From assembly GCA_000955875.1 (NCBI GenBank), contig JYOE01000001.1:1-60361 (forward strand): a stretch of DNA of 60,361 nucleotides. Direction: 5' to 3'. This DNA comes from Terrabacter sp. 28 (GTDB lineage: Bacteria; Actinomycetota; Actinomycetes; Actinomycetales; Dermatophilaceae). Under the pieces are notes generated by a model, which saw only the letters and a list, made by a program, of their open reading frames with translations, ran no database searches and was not told the DNA's origin. A program made the translations under genes and the position numbers. This document shows, in pieces, positions 17,343-26,565 of the stretch (the stretch's first letter is position 1; each line of letters begins with the position of its first letter).

Positions 17343-18719
17343 TCACCGGGCGTGCACCGACAGGTCGAGGCGCGTGAAGGCGGTGGTCGTCGCCCCGTCA
17401 CGGGTCCGGGCCGACGTGCGGGCGTCCTGGCGGAGGGTCACGACGAAGCGGGGGTCGTCCTCGAGCGTCGTGCCGGACGCGGACGGCTGTCTGGTGGCGA
17501 CGAGGTCGCGTGCCAGCCCGACGAGCTCGTAGCCGGGGGAGGACCCTCGGAGGGAGGAGAAGACGTCCGTCGTGGTCACTGCGACGGGTCGGTCGATGCC
17601 GCGCAGCGGCGACGTGTCGCGCGCCGGCACCACGGCGTCGGCCTCGGGCACGTAGGTGTCACCGCTCGTCAGCCAGGTCCACCGGACCCCGTCGATGCTC
17701 CATCTGCCAGCAGCGCCGGTGGCGACGCGCGCCGGCCCGAGGTCGAGCACCGACACGCCGTGCCGCCCCAGCACCGAGAGCCGCTCGTGCGTGGTGCCGG
17801 CGCGCTCGACGACGAGCGCGGTGTCCGGGTCGAGGCCGAAGCCGCGCCGTCGACCGGTGTCCGCCGCGAGCCGAACGGCGCGGCCCTCGCGACCGTAGGC
17901 GGTGAAGTGCGTGTCGAGCAGACCCGAGCGGAAGAACCCGAAGCCGCCGCGGGGGAGGTAGGCCAGGACGGTCGGGTCGTCGAAGTAGCCCGGTGCGCTC
18001 CCGTCACGCAGTCCTTCCCATGACTCGCCGCCCGTGACCATGCCCGGGCCGGCCTGGATCTGCGCGCCGGCGGACGTGCCGGCGACGACCGCACCGCGCG
18101 CCAGGGCTGCTCGGATCGCGGCGAGCACCGCTGAGTCACGCTGCTCGGGTCCGCGCTGGAGCACCTGCACGAGCCGGTACTGGTCCCCGCCGCCGAAGAA
18201 GAACCCGTCGAGCCGCGACACCCGCACCGCGAGGTCCGGGTCGTCGGCCGCGCTGACGTGGTCGAGGTCGACCGGCACGTACTCGGCGCGGGCGCCGTAG
18301 GAGCGCAGGAGGCCGACGTAGAAGGCACCGTTGGCCACCGAGTTGCTCGCGTCCGGGGTGCCGGCGTCCGGGTCCTGCGACTCGGGCACAGAGGCGGCGG
18401 TGACCACGCCGATGCGGGCGCCGGCTCCGCCAGCGCGCCGGACGATGTCGCCCCACACCGTGGCGTTGTCGTCGGAGAGGCCGCCCCCGACGAGCACGAG
18501 CTGGCCTGCACCGCTGGGCTGCTCGCGTGAGGTGGCGCCGGTCTCGGCAGCGCTCGCCGGGCGAGCGGCCCCGGGAAGCGCCAGCGCGGCGGCGGCGACA
18601 GCGGCCCCGCGCAGGGCGGAACGGCGAGCGAGGGTCCGGTGCCGGTCCGGGTGGCCGGCTGGGCGGTCGGGTCGGTGGCCGGTTTGGTGGTCAGGCTGGT
18701 GCTCCGGGGAAGGGTGCAT
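17343..18719 (-). CDS. Secreted cyanophycinase-like peptidase S51 family protein
   Basis: 458 residues from the ATG at 18719 (AAGGAGG upstream). The N-terminus is His/Pro-rich and then carries a twin-arginine-type signal (ARRSALRGAAVAAAALAL, about 31-48) ending in ASA. The S51/cyanophycinase core follows: LVLVGGGLSDDN (about 75-86), FFFGGGDQYRLVQVL (about 173-187) and the nucleophile elbow GTSAGAQ with Ser about 216. The C-terminal ~180 residues form an extra domain. Cyanophycinases cut multi-L-arginyl-poly-Asp into beta-Asp-Arg dipeptides. It sits with an M20 peptidase and an amino-acid ABC importer, which would fit outside digestion, uptake and further hydrolysis, but activity on cyanophycin is only inferred. 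Confidence 0.8.
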   Translation of the reverse strand: MHPSPEHQPDHQTGHRPDRPAGHPDRHRTLARRSALRGAAVAAAALALPGAARPASAAETGATSREQPSGAGQLVLVGGGLSDDNATVWGDIVRRAGGAGARIGVVTAASVPESQDPDAGTPDASNSVANGAFYVGLLRSYGARAEYVPVDLDHVSAADDPDLAVRVSRLDGFFFGGGDQYRLVQVLQRGPEQRDSAVLAAIRAALARGAVVAGTSAGAQIQAGPGMVTGGESWEGLRDGSAPGYFDDPTVLAYLPRGGFGFFRSGLLDTHFTAYGREGRAVRLAADTGRRRGFGLDPDTALVVERAGTTHERLSVLGRHGVSVLDLGPARVATGAAGRWSIDGVRWTWLTSGDTYVPEADAVVPARDTSPLRGIDRPVAVTTTDVFSSLRGSSPGYELVGLARDLVATRQPSASGTTLEDDPRFVVTLRQDARTSARTRDGATTTAFTRLDLSVHAR

Positions 18720-18750
18720 GGAACCTCCTTGTTCGATGCGCCGCTGCGCG

Positions 18751-19995
18751 TCAGTGGTGGGTGGAGCCGCTTGCGGCAGAGAAGGACTCGGGCGACCCGG
18801 CGGCATACGTCTCCAGGTCACCGGCACCCAGCCGTGCGACGAGCGAGGCGAGCAGCGCCGTTCGGGTCGGTACGGACGAGATGTCGAGCCACTCGGACTC
18901 GCTGTGGTCGTCCCCTCCGACGGGGCCGAGCCCGTCGAGGGTCGGGCATCCCGTGGCTGCGACGATGTTTGCGTCGGAGACGCCGCCGGTGGCGACGGCG
19001 TCGATGTCGAGCCCGAGCTCGGCAGCCGTGGAGAGCGCGAGACGCGCGAGAGCGTCGCTGCTCGTGGTGCGCTCCATCGGATCGGTGCGGTCGCGGACCT
19101 CCAGCGCGATGGCCACGCCCGCGTTCACCGGCTCCGCCGCGCGGCGACGAAGCTGCCCGACGACGACGTCGAGCACGTCGGACGAGGTGGCTCGCACCTC
19201 GGCGACGATCCGCGCCTCCTCGGCGACGACGTTGGGACGCGACCCCGCCTCGAGCACCCCGACGTTGACCGTGAGACCGGGGGCCGAGCGGTCGAGCGCG
19301 GCCACGGCGAGGGCGAGGTGCGCCGCCTCCACGGCGGCGCTGGCGCCCCTGCCGGGCTCGATGCCCGAGTGGGCCGCACGCCCGCGCAACCGGAAGTGCA
19401 GGTCCGCGACGCCCTTGCGCGAGGCGACGAGGTCGCCGGACTCACGGGCGCCCTCGAGGCACAGGGCGACGTCGCTCTCACGGGCCAGCTCGGCGAGGAC
19501 CGGGGCGCTGCCCGGCGCACCGATCTCCTCGTCTGGCGTGAGGGCGACCGTGAGGTCGACGCCGTCGGCCAGGCCGGAGGCGACGAGCAGCTCGCAGGCG
19601 TGCACGCCGGCGAGCAGGCCGCCCTTGTCGTCGCAGACCCCGGGCCCGAGAGCGCGGTGGCCGTCGAGTCGGAAGGGACGGGCGGACGCCGTGCCCGGCG
19701 CGAAGACGGTGTCCATGTGGGCGAAGAGCAGCACTCGTCGGCCGCTGCCCGGCCGGCGCGCCACGACGACGGGTCCGAGTGGGAGTCCGTCCGTGCCCGT
19801 CACCTCCCGCCGCTCGACGGCGAAGCCGGCCTGTTCGAGACGGGCGCACGACCAGTCGGCCACCCGTCGCACACCGTCGGCGTCGCCCGACCCGCTGTCG
19901 ATGGACACGAGGGTCCGCAGGTCGACGACGAAGGCGTCGAGGTGCTCGGACGCCAGGGCGAGCAGGTCTGCCGACAGGCCTGTGGTGTGAGGCAC
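18751..19995 (-). CDS. M20 family metallopeptidase (carboxypeptidase G2/ArgE-like)
   Basis: 414 residues starting at GTG 19995, two bases inside the end of the upstream ATPase gene. The N-terminal extension in this frame is not coding. M20 zinc ligands are visible: HMD (His about 93, Asp about 95), GVCDDKGG (bridging Asp), PDEEIG (catalytic Glu and ligand Glu), the Glu/Asp in CLEGARESGD and a C-terminal His in VGGDDHSESEWLD. The dimerization domain lies around 175-290. Members remove a C-terminal amino acid or an N-acyl group from short peptides or amino acids. It is cytoplasmic (no signal). Translational overlap with the importer suggests it processes the imported substrate. Confidence 0.88.
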   Translation of the reverse strand: MPHTTGLSADLLALASEHLDAFVVDLRTLVSIDSGSGDADGVRRVADWSCARLEQAGFAVERREVTGTDGLPLGPVVVARRPGSGRRVLLFAHMDTVFAPGTASARPFRLDGHRALGPGVCDDKGGLLAGVHACELLVASGLADGVDLTVALTPDEEIGAPGSAPVLAELARESDVALCLEGARESGDLVASRKGVADLHFRLRGRAAHSGIEPGRGASAAVEAAHLALAVAALDRSAPGLTVNVGVLEAGSRPNVVAEEARIVAEVRATSSDVLDVVVGQLRRRAAEPVNAGVAIALEVRDRTDPMERTTSSDALARLALSTAAELGLDIDAVATGGVSDANIVAATGCPTLDGLGPVGGDDHSESEWLDISSVPTRTALLASLVARLGAGDLETYAAGSPESFSAASGSTHH

Positions 19996-19996
19996 C

Positions 19997-20836
19997 TCAG
20001 AGCACCTTCGACAGGAACGACCGCGTGCGCTCGTGCTGGGGGCGACCGAGCACCTGGTCGGGGCGTCCGGTCTCCACGACGACGCCACCGTCCATGAACG
20101 CCACGACGTCTGCCACCTCCCGGGCGAAGCCGATCTCGTGGGTGACGACGACCATGGTCATGCCCTCTCTCGCGAGGTCGCGCATCACGTCGAGAACCTC
20201 GCCGACGAGCTCGGGGTCGAGCGCCGACGTGGGCTCGTCGAAGAGCATGAGCTTGGGGTCCATCGCGAGGGCGCGGGCGATGGCGACGCGTTGCTGCTGG
20301 CCGCCGGACAGCTGGCTGGGGTAGCTGCCCGCCTTGTCGGCGAGACCGACGCGGTCGAGCAGCTCGCGGGCGCGCTCCTCGGCCACCCGCCGGGGGAGCC
20401 GCTTCACCTGCGTCGGCGCCTCCACGACGTTCTCGAGCGCCGTCTGGTGCGAGAAGAGGTTGAAGCGCTGGAACACCATGCCGATCTCGGTGCGCCGCGC
20501 GGCCACCTCCTTCTCGCGCAGCTCGTGCAACCGCCCACCCCGCTCGACGTAGCCCACCGGCTCGCCGTCGACGCTGAGGCGTCCGGCGTCGACCTTCTCC
20601 AGGTGGTTGATGCAGCGAAGGAAGGTCGACTTGCCAGAACCCGAGGGGCCGAGGAGCACGGCAACCTCGCCGCGCGCCACCTCGAAGTCGATGCCCTGCA
20701 GCACCTGGAGGTGCCCGAAGCTCTTGCAGACTCCCTCGGCCAGGACCATGGGCGGCGTGGAGGACGCATCCCCGGCGGCGCCGGGCCGCTCGGTCGCGCG
20801 TGACGTGGAGGACGGCGTACGACGGAGAAGGGTCAT
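19997..20836 (-). CDS. Polar amino-acid ABC transporter, ATP-binding subunit
   Basis: 279 residues. Walker [10 protein letters not shown] (about 60-68), Q-loop FQRFNLF, signature LSGGQQQR, Walker [10 protein letters not shown] and H-loop VVTHEIGF are all intact. The [19 protein letters not shown] segment is typical of the GlnQ/HisP group. Start is the ATG at 20836, overlapping the permease stop as ATGA. It energises uptake through the permease encoded at 20833-21771. Confidence 0.94.
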   Translation of the reverse strand: MTLLRRTPSSTSRATERPGAAGDASSTPPMVLAEGVCKSFGHLQVLQGIDFEVARGEVAVLLGPSGSGKSTFLRCINHLEKVDAGRLSVDGEPVGYVERGGRLHELREKEVAARRTEIGMVFQRFNLFSHQTALENVVEAPTQVKRLPRRVAEERARELLDRVGLADKAGSYPSQLSGGQQQRVAIARALAMDPKLMLFDEPTSALDPELVGEVLDVMRDLAREGMTMVVVTHEIGFAREVADVVAFMDGGVVVETGRPDQVLGRPQHERTRSFLSKVL

Positions 20837-21771
20837 GAGGAGGCTCCTGGACGGAAGGAGACGAGCCGGCCGAGACCGCCGCGCGGGCCCGGGGCCGCCA
20901 CGCCTCGGCCGAACCGGCGCTCGAGCCAGCCCTGCGGGACGGACAGGAGGGTCGTGAGGGCGAGGTACCAGGCGCTCGCGACGACGAGCAGCGGGATGAC
21001 CTTGAAGTTCTGCGCGTAGGCGGCCTGGATGTTGGACATGAGGTCGTGGCCGGAGATGACCGACACGAGGGCGGTCGTCTTGAGCATGGTGATGGTCTCG
21101 TTGCCCATCGGCGGGATGATCACGCGCATCGCCTGGGGCAGGACGATGCGGCGCATCGTGCGGCCCGAGGTCATGCCGAGCGAGTGCGCGGCCTCCACCT
21201 GGCCGCTGTCGACGGACTGGATGCCGGCGCGGATGATCTCGGAGGCGTATGCCATCTCGTTGAGTCCGAGGGCGAGCAGCGCCGCGACGGTGGCCGGGAC
21301 GAGGTCGCTCGTGCGGCCCGTGAAGAACACGACGTCGGTGAAGGGGATGCCGATCGTCGTCGTCGGGTAGAAGGCGCCGAGGAATCCCCAGAAGATGAGC
21401 TGGACGAGGACCGGTGTGCCGCGAAAGACCCAGACGAAGGCGCCGGACACGACCCGTAGCACGGGGTTGGCCGACAGCCGCATGACGGCGACGACGACTC
21501 CTCCGACGACGCCCATCGCCATCGCCGCGACCGTGAGCCAGACCGTCGTCCACAGCCCCGACAGCACGAGGTCCGAGAAGAGGTAGCGCCGGACGGTGGG
21601 CCAGTCGAGGTTGGGGTTCTTCGCCAGGCTGACGACGACCGACAGGGCCACGAGACCGACGAGCACGGCGGCGACCCAGCGACCCGGGTGGCGCACCGGC
21701 ACTGCTTCGAGGCGTGGAGGCTGGACGGTGGCGGGCTCGATGGTGCTGCTGCCCTGCTGCGTGGCGGCCAT
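20833..21771 (-). CDS. Polar amino-acid ABC transporter, permease
   Basis: 312 residues, HisMQ-type permease with about six membrane helices. The leading 45 residues form a cytoplasmic tail and first helix ([18 protein letters not shown]). The conserved EAA loop reads [20 protein letters not shown] (about 205-224), the docking site for the ATPase. [21 protein letters not shown] start of the core domain is visible at about 76. Start is the ATG at 21771, 2 bases after the stop of the binding-protein gene. Substrate class polar amino acids by family; exact ligand unknown. Confidence 0.93.
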   Translation of the reverse strand: MAATQQGSSTIEPATVQPPRLEAVPVRHPGRWVAAVLVGLVALSVVVSLAKNPNLDWPTVRRYLFSDLVLSGLWTTVWLTVAAMAMGVVGGVVVAVMRLSANPVLRVVSGAFVWVFRGTPVLVQLIFWGFLGAFYPTTTIGIPFTDVVFFTGRTSDLVPATVAALLALGLNEMAYASEIIRAGIQSVDSGQVEAAHSLGMTSGRTMRRIVLPQAMRVIIPPMGNETITMLKTTALVSVISGHDLMSNIQAAYAQNFKVIPLLVVASAWYLALTTLLSVPQGWLERRFGRGVAAPGPRGGLGRLVSFRPGASS

Positions 21772-21773
21772 GC

Positions 21774-22730
21774 TCAGCTGACCGCCGCGTTGATCGTCGC
21801 CTTCTCGACGGCGATCCCCTCGACGCCGTACTTGGCGAGGATCTTCGTGTACGTGCCGTCGTCCATGAGCGACTGCAGGGCCTTCTGCACCGCCTTGGCG
21901 AGCTCGGGGTCGGCCTTGCTGAGGCCGATCCCGTTCGGGGTCGCCTCGTACCCGGTGGGGGCCGCCGGGTCCTCGACGAGCTCGAAGGCGTTGCCGCCGT
22001 CGGTCGTCTTCGCGGAGTATCCGGCCGCCGGCTTCGTCGCGAGAGCGGCGACGACCTTGCCCGCCTTGATCGCGAGCTGGGCGTCGGAGTCCTTGGGGAA
22101 CTGCTGGAGCTGGATCGGTGCCTTGCCGGCCGCGGTGCAGTCCTTCTGCCACGTGGTCGCGAGGTCCAGCTGGTTCGTCGCGGCCTGGACGGCGACCGAC
22201 TGACCGCACAGGTCCGTGTAGGTCTTGATGCCCTGCGGGTTGCCCTTCGCCACGAGAACGCCCGTCCCCGAGGCGGAGTAGTCGACGAAGGTCAGGACGG
22301 CCTGGCGTTCCTTCTTGTCGGTCATGGCCGACATGACGGCGTCGAACTTGCCCGCCTGGATGGCCGGGATGATGCCGTCGAACTTCTGGGCCGTGAACGT
22401 GAAGCGCAGCCCCAGGCGCGCGGCGATCGCCTGGCCCAGGTCGTAGTCGACGCCGGTGATCTGCGACGAGCCCTCCGCGGCGAACATCTCGAACGGGGCG
22501 TACGGGACGTCGGTGGCGACCCGCACCTCCCCGGAGTCGCGGTACTTCTGCGGCACGAGGGCCTTTGCGGCGCTGTCGACGCCGACGCTGACGCCGGCGA
22601 CGGTGACGGACGCGGGGGTGCTCGCCTCGCTCGCGGCGCCGGTGCCCGACGCGCAGGAGGCCAGGGTGAGGGAGGCGAGGGCCACCGCGGAGGCGACGCC
22701 GAGCCGGGACGCGGGAGTACGTGTGCGCAC
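21774..22730 (-). CDS. Amino-acid ABC transporter substrate-binding lipoprotein
   Basis: 318 residues with a lipoprotein signal ([11 protein letters not shown], Cys about 26), so it is anchored outside the membrane. SBP_bac_3 features: [15 protein letters not shown] (about 69-83), [19 protein letters not shown] (about 94-112), [20 protein letters not shown] (about 117-136), then the second lobe. The Asp and Arg usually binding the amino-acid carboxylate and amine are in the expected places, but the ligand cannot be read by eye. It is the first gene of the operon 22730-16341; promoter and palindrome lie just upstream. Confidence 0.93.
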   Translation of the reverse strand: MRTRTPASRLGVASAVALASLTLASCASGTGAASEASTPASVTVAGVSVGVDSAAKALVPQKYRDSGEVRVATDVPYAPFEMFAAEGSSQITGVDYDLGQAIAARLGLRFTFTAQKFDGIIPAIQAGKFDAVMSAMTDKKERQAVLTFVDYSASGTGVLVAKGNPQGIKTYTDLCGQSVAVQAATNQLDLATTWQKDCTAAGKAPIQLQQFPKDSDAQLAIKAGKVVAALATKPAAGYSAKTTDGGNAFELVEDPAAPTGYEATPNGIGLSKADPELAKAVQKALQSLMDDGTYTKILAKYGVEGIAVEKATINAAVS

Positions 22731-22797
22731 TGCAGATCCTTCACTGGAGGCAGCGCACCGGCGGCCGCCGGTGGCGTGTGAAGCATTACAGAAGGCA

Positions 22798-22812
22798 CTA
22801 GATGGCGTCTAG
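22798..22812. promoter_or_regulatory. Inverted repeat upstream of the importer operon (candidate operator)
   Basis: CTAGA-CGCCA-TCTAG on the minus strand has perfect 5-bp arms. The same stretch contains a possible minus-strand promoter: TAGACG as -35 and TAATGC as -10 with 17 bases between. An operator over the -35 box would suit repression by the RpiR regulator at the operon's end. It lies 68 bases ahead of the lipoprotein gene. Confidence 0.4.
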
Positions 22813-22877
22813 ATGTAACAGACGATTCAGGCTGTGAGCAGTTCGAGGACAGCCGGGACTGTTCACGTGCTGGACGG

Positions 22878-23801
22878 TCAGCGCGGCCGGCCACCCGTCG
22901 CCAGCGAGGCGATCGCTTGCAGGGAGTCGGTGCCGGCGACGAGATAGCCGTTGTGCCCGTGGGCACCCCCGACCGGCAGGGAGTGGGCGCCGAAGGCCGC
23001 TGACGTCGGGTCCGCAGCATGGCCGAAGCCCTCGACGCGGGTGTGGGGGACGAGGGCGATCGGGTCGTCGGGGGCGATGCCGGCCCAGACCTCGGCCCTC
23101 GTCCGCAGCGCCGACCGGCTCCACACGTCCATGCCGGGAGAGCCGACGGCCACGAGGTCGCTGACCCGCAGGTGCGGCGCAGCGTGCGCGCAGACGACCG
23201 AGCCGTAGCTGTGGCAGACCACGCTCACCCTGCCCGAGCGAGGGAGGTGGTCGATGAAGGAGACCAGCCGGGGAGCGCCCTCCACCGCACGATCCGACCG
23301 TGCGGCATCCGGGTCGATGCCGGCCGGTGGGTCGTAGTCGAGCCAGACCACGACCGCGGCCGGAGTCTGCGGGGACGAGCGCTGCATCTCGGCGAGGAGG
23401 CTGCGTGCCTGCACGGCGGGGTGCCGTCGCCCCGCGCCCTGCTCGTCTCGGAGCAGCTCGGCGTTCCAGCCCACGCCCGGCACGATGACGGCGATGTTGC
23501 GGGCGCGTCGCACGTCCCCGAACGCCTCGACGATCCGGCCCTGTCCGCCGGCGTCGGCGCTCAGCACCGTCGCCTGCGGCCCCACGACGTCCACCGGCAC
23601 CCCGTCGCTGACCGACTGCGCCACCGCCGGCGCCGCACCGGCGACCAAGGTCAGCAGCACCGCGCCGGCGAGGACGAGCCGCTCGCGCAACGTGCGGCGC
23701 GACCGACGTCCTGCCGCCGAGGCGCGGCCCGTCGGCGCGGGGCGGTGCGTCGGCGCGGGGCGGTGCGTCGGCGCGGGGTGTTCGTGAGCTGGTCGATCCA
23801 C
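22878..23801 (-). CDS. Secreted alpha/beta hydrolase (DUF1023-like)
   Basis: 307 residues. The first ~35 are Pro/His/Arg-rich with an 18-bp DNA repeat (about 23731-23766, repeated APTHRP), followed by a hydrophobic signal/anchor (RLVLAGAVLLTLVAGAAPAV). The alpha/beta hydrolase core has the nucleophile elbow CHSYGS (Ser about 198), an oxyanion region IAVIVPGVGWN (about 102-112) and a late His (GGAHGHNGYL, about 279-288). The pattern matches the actinobacterial DUF1023 hydrolases, whose substrates are mostly unknown. The ATG at 23801 is the first plausible start. The gene is alone on this strand between asnB and the importer operon. Confidence 0.82.
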   Translation of the reverse strand: MDRPAHEHPAPTHRPAPTHRPAPTGRASAAGRRSRRTLRERLVLAGAVLLTLVAGAAPAVAQSVSDGVPVDVVGPQATVLSADAGGQGRIVEAFGDVRRARNIAVIVPGVGWNAELLRDEQGAGRRHPAVQARSLLAEMQRSSPQTPAAVVVWLDYDPPAGIDPDAARSDRAVEGAPRLVSFIDHLPRSGRVSVVCHSYGSVVCAHAAPHLRVSDLVAVGSPGMDVWSRSALRTRAEVWAGIAPDDPIALVPHTRVEGFGHAADPTSAAFGAHSLPVGGAHGHNGYLVAGTDSLQAIASLATGGRPR

Positions 23802-23900
23802 GAGGTCCTTGTCGTGCGGTGGAAGGGCAAAAGGACCAGTCTCGACGACCAGCCTGTGAAGACCGCGGGAACAGCCGCCGTCCGTGCGTCGCGCGGCGCC

Positions 23901-23946
23901 GCGACGTGACCAGGGTCACGTCGCATCGCGGCGTGACGCGTCACGC
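23901..23946. promoter_or_regulatory. Two adjacent perfect palindromes after asnB / before the hydrolase
   Basis: GCGACGTGAC (23901-23910) and GTCACGTCGC (23915-23924) form a perfect 10-bp inverted repeat with a 4-base loop, and GCGTGACGCGTCACGC (23931-23946) is a perfect 16-bp palindrome overlapping the asnB stop. They may be the asnB terminator or regulator sites for the hydrolase gene 100 bases downstream; both share GTGAC/GTCAC. Confidence 0.5.
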
Positions 23947-25845
23947 AGCGGCGACCGTCGACGTCCCGTGCAGGATGTGCACGCCGTCGACGAACTCGCG
24001 CAGCCACAGCTCGACGTTGATGAGGCGCCAGAACACCATGGAGTCGAGGTCGCCGGCGCCGGAGAGCCAGCGCTCGAACGCCGTCAGCGTCGCCGCGGAG
24101 TCGAAGTAGGGACGCTCCCTGAACGACGCCGACCGGAAGATGTCGTAGGCGAAGTCGCTCTGCTCGTGGAACCAGTCGTTCTGCGGGGTGGTGAACCCGA
24201 TCTTGTTGCGGCGGCGACTGATGGAGGGCGGCAGCAGCCCGTCGGTCGCGTCGCGCAGCACCCGCTTGTTCCAGCCGCCTTTGATGATGGCCTCGTCGCC
24301 CAGCCTGAACACGGTGCGGACGAGGTCGGGGTCGAGGAAGGGCACGCGTCCCTCGACGGAGAAGCGCATGCTGTTGCGGTCCTCGTAGCGCAGCAGGGCT
24401 GGGAGCGACCCGACGAACAGGTCGTGCACGAGGCGCGTCCGCAGGTCGTGGGTGGGGACGGCATACGCCTCCGTGGCGTGGGCCGCGCGGAACTCGGGCC
24501 GGAGCAGGTCAGGCGTCGTGTTCCGGTGGGGGAGGAGGGTGCGGGCACGCACGGCGGCGAGGTGCCCGAGGACGTCACGCGAGGCGACGAGCTCGCGCAC
24601 GGCGGAGCGGCGGCTCCGGGTCAGCAGGTCCTTCAGGTGGACGACGAGCTGTGGCACGTAGCCGGCGAGCACCTCGTCCGCTCCTTGCCCGTCGAGCATC
24701 ACCGTGACGTATGCGCTCGCCTCCTTCATGACCCGGTACTGCGCGTAGGGGCCGGTGGAGATGACCGGCTCCTCCTGGGCACGCACGAAGTCGGTGACGT
24801 CGCGAAGGAACTCGGCTGACGTGGGTCGGGTCTTGTGCGACATGACGCCGTGCGTGCAGGCGCTGACCGCGGCGTCGACGTAGCGCTCCTCGTCGTTGCG
24901 GTAGCCCGGGAAGACGGCCGAGAACGTGCGCTGGCGGGTGCCGACCGCGGCCGTCGCGTCGCGGTCGCCCAGGAGGTGGTCGATCGCCACGGTGATGGCC
25001 GAGCTGTCGAGGCCGCCCGAGAGCGACGTGCCCACCGGCACGTCCGAGCGCAGCCGCAGCGCCACGGCGCGCGTCAGCCGCTGCCGGAAGTCGTCGGCGA
25101 CGGCGGCGTCGTAGCCCCTTCTAGGAGCCGTCGCGTCGAGGAGGTCGTCACGCAGCCGACTGAACATGTGCCGCCGTATGCCGTCTGTCGAGAGCGTGAC
25201 CACCTCACCGGGCATGACCCGCTCGATCCCGTCGAAGAAGGTCTCGGCACCGTCGTCGTGCACGCGGTAGCGCAGGTACCGGTAGACGGTGCGGTCGTTC
25301 GGCCGGGGCTCGACGAGGCCGCTGGCCAGGAGTGGCTTGATCTCGCTCGAGAAGAGCCAGGCGTCGCCCGCGTCCGCCGCACCGCCGCGCGGCAGGGCAG
25401 GCACCCGGCACAGGTGCAGCGGCTTGATGCCGAACTCGTCGCGCGCCAGGGTCAGGGTGCGGGCGTGCCGGTCCCACACCGCCAGGGCGAACATCCCGTT
25501 GAACCGTGCGAACGCCGCTGACCCCCACTCGGCGAAGGACTGGAGCACGACCTCGGTGTCGCTCTGCGTGGCGAAGGTCCGGGAGAGCTCGGCGAGCTCG
25601 GCCCGGAGCTCGCGGTAGTTGTACACCTCGCCGTTGTAGGCGAGGACGTAGCGCCCGTCGGCCGAGGTCATCGGTTGGGCGCCACCCTCGCGGTCGAGGA
25701 TGACGAGGCGCTGGTGCGCGAGCCCGACCGGGTTGTCGATGAAGGTCCGCGCGTCGTCGGGCCCGCGATGGTGCTGCGCGAGCGCCATCCGCTCGAGGAG
25801 GGCCGCGTCGCCGTCGAACCCGTAGTACCCGGCAATGCCGCACAT
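23941..25845 (-). CDS. asnB: Asparagine synthase (glutamine-hydrolysing), AsnB family
   Basis: 634 residues. The start at ATG 25845 puts the N-terminal nucleophile at Cys2 (MCGIAGYYG) and has GGAGGG 7 bases upstream; the frame continues upstream but would bury Cys2. The Ntn glutaminase domain (about 1-220) carries RGPDD, LVILDREGGAQPM and YNGEVYNYRELR. The synthetase domain has the PP-loop SGGLDSSA at about 275 and the later GQGADEVLAGY motif. The enzyme amidates Asp with glutamine nitrogen and ATP; paralogues amidate cell-envelope or antibiotic precursors, and the interposed linker (PLHLCRVPALPRGGAADAGD) is unusual. No linked biosynthetic genes define another role. Confidence 0.9.
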   Translation of the reverse strand: MCGIAGYYGFDGDAALLERMALAQHHRGPDDARTFIDNPVGLAHQRLVILDREGGAQPMTSADGRYVLAYNGEVYNYRELRAELAELSRTFATQSDTEVVLQSFAEWGSAAFARFNGMFALAVWDRHARTLTLARDEFGIKPLHLCRVPALPRGGAADAGDAWLFSSEIKPLLASGLVEPRPNDRTVYRYLRYRVHDDGAETFFDGIERVMPGEVVTLSTDGIRRHMFSRLRDDLLDATAPRRGYDAAVADDFRQRLTRAVALRLRSDVPVGTSLSGGLDSSAITVAIDHLLGDRDATAAVGTRQRTFSAVFPGYRNDEERYVDAAVSACTHGVMSHKTRPTSAEFLRDVTDFVRAQEEPVISTGPYAQYRVMKEASAYVTVMLDGQGADEVLAGYVPQLVVHLKDLLTRSRRSAVRELVASRDVLGHLAAVRARTLLPHRNTTPDLLRPEFRAAHATEAYAVPTHDLRTRLVHDLFVGSLPALLRYEDRNSMRFSVEGRVPFLDPDLVRTVFRLGDEAIIKGGWNKRVLRDATDGLLPPSISRRRNKIGFTTPQNDWFHEQSDFAYDIFRSASFRERPYFDSAATLTAFERWLSGAGDLDSMVFWRLINVELWLREFVDGVHILHGTSTVAAA

Positions 25846-26058
25846 GGCGTTCCCTCCGGTCCCGCGCGCGGGGTGTCGACAACAGTCGAGGGACATCGTG
25901 GGCGCTGTCGCTGAAAGGTCGCTGGGCCACGTCACCGAGGAGCCTGACCGTCGCCCTGCGATCCGACCCGCGGATGCGAGGGCTACCTCCATTCTCGTCC
26001 TCGGCCCCGCCCCACGTGCGGTCTTTGGCTCCGTCGAACGGGTTCTGCGGCCCGGGCC

Positions 26059-26562
26059 TCAGCCGGTCGGTGTGAGCGGCACGACCTCCTCGAGCACCAG
26101 CTGCCCGGTCGCGTCGATCCGGTAGAGGCACAGCTCGGTCGCGGTGCCGTCGATGCGCAGCCCCTGGGCGAGGGCTGTGGCGCGGGCCGTCCCCAACCGT
26201 GCAGCATCGGTCGTCCGGGCGATCGTCACGTGGGGCTCGAAGACCGCTGGCAGCGGAAGGCCCAGCTGCCGGTACAGCTCCTCGTGCAGGTCACGGATCT
26301 CGTCGGCGCCCCGGTCGGCGAGCAGGAAGAGGTACTCGTCCTCGACCACGTTGACACCGGAGAAGGCGTACGTGAAGGAGGGTCGACGGGCACTTCGGTG
26401 CATCGCTTCACGAGCAGGCGCGAAGCGGATCGTCGTCGGGTAGACGAGGGTGACGTGCGCGGGAATCGCGCTCGCCAGCGGGTCGAAGCCGCCCCGGAAG
26501 CGTTCGACCCGCGAGTGCGTCGACGGCAGCACGACCACGGCTCTCTGGGCCATCTCGTCCAC
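26059..26562 (-). CDS. 2H phosphoesterase (2'-5' RNA ligase family)
   Basis: 167 residues with the two signature His motifs, HVTLVYP (about 36-42) and HVTIAR (about 111-116), separated by the usual ~75 residues. This fold hydrolyses 2',3'-cyclic or other cyclic phosphodiesters and may act on RNA ends or ADP-ribose cyclic phosphate; the bacterial role is usually unclear. The start at 26562 lies just 3 bases after the GT2 stop, so it is the last gene of the acyl-CoA dehydrogenase / PIG-L / GT2 transcription unit. An alternative start 3 codons in (MAQRAV) is possible. Confidence 0.82.
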   Translation of the reverse strand: MDEMAQRAVVVLPSTHSRVERFRGGFDPLASAIPAHVTLVYPTTIRFAPAREAMHRSARRPSFTYAFSGVNVVEDEYLFLLADRGADEIRDLHEELYRQLGLPLPAVFEPHVTIARTTDAARLGTARATALAQGLRIDGTATELCLYRIDATGQLVLEEVVPLTPTG

Positions 26563-26565
26563 GAG

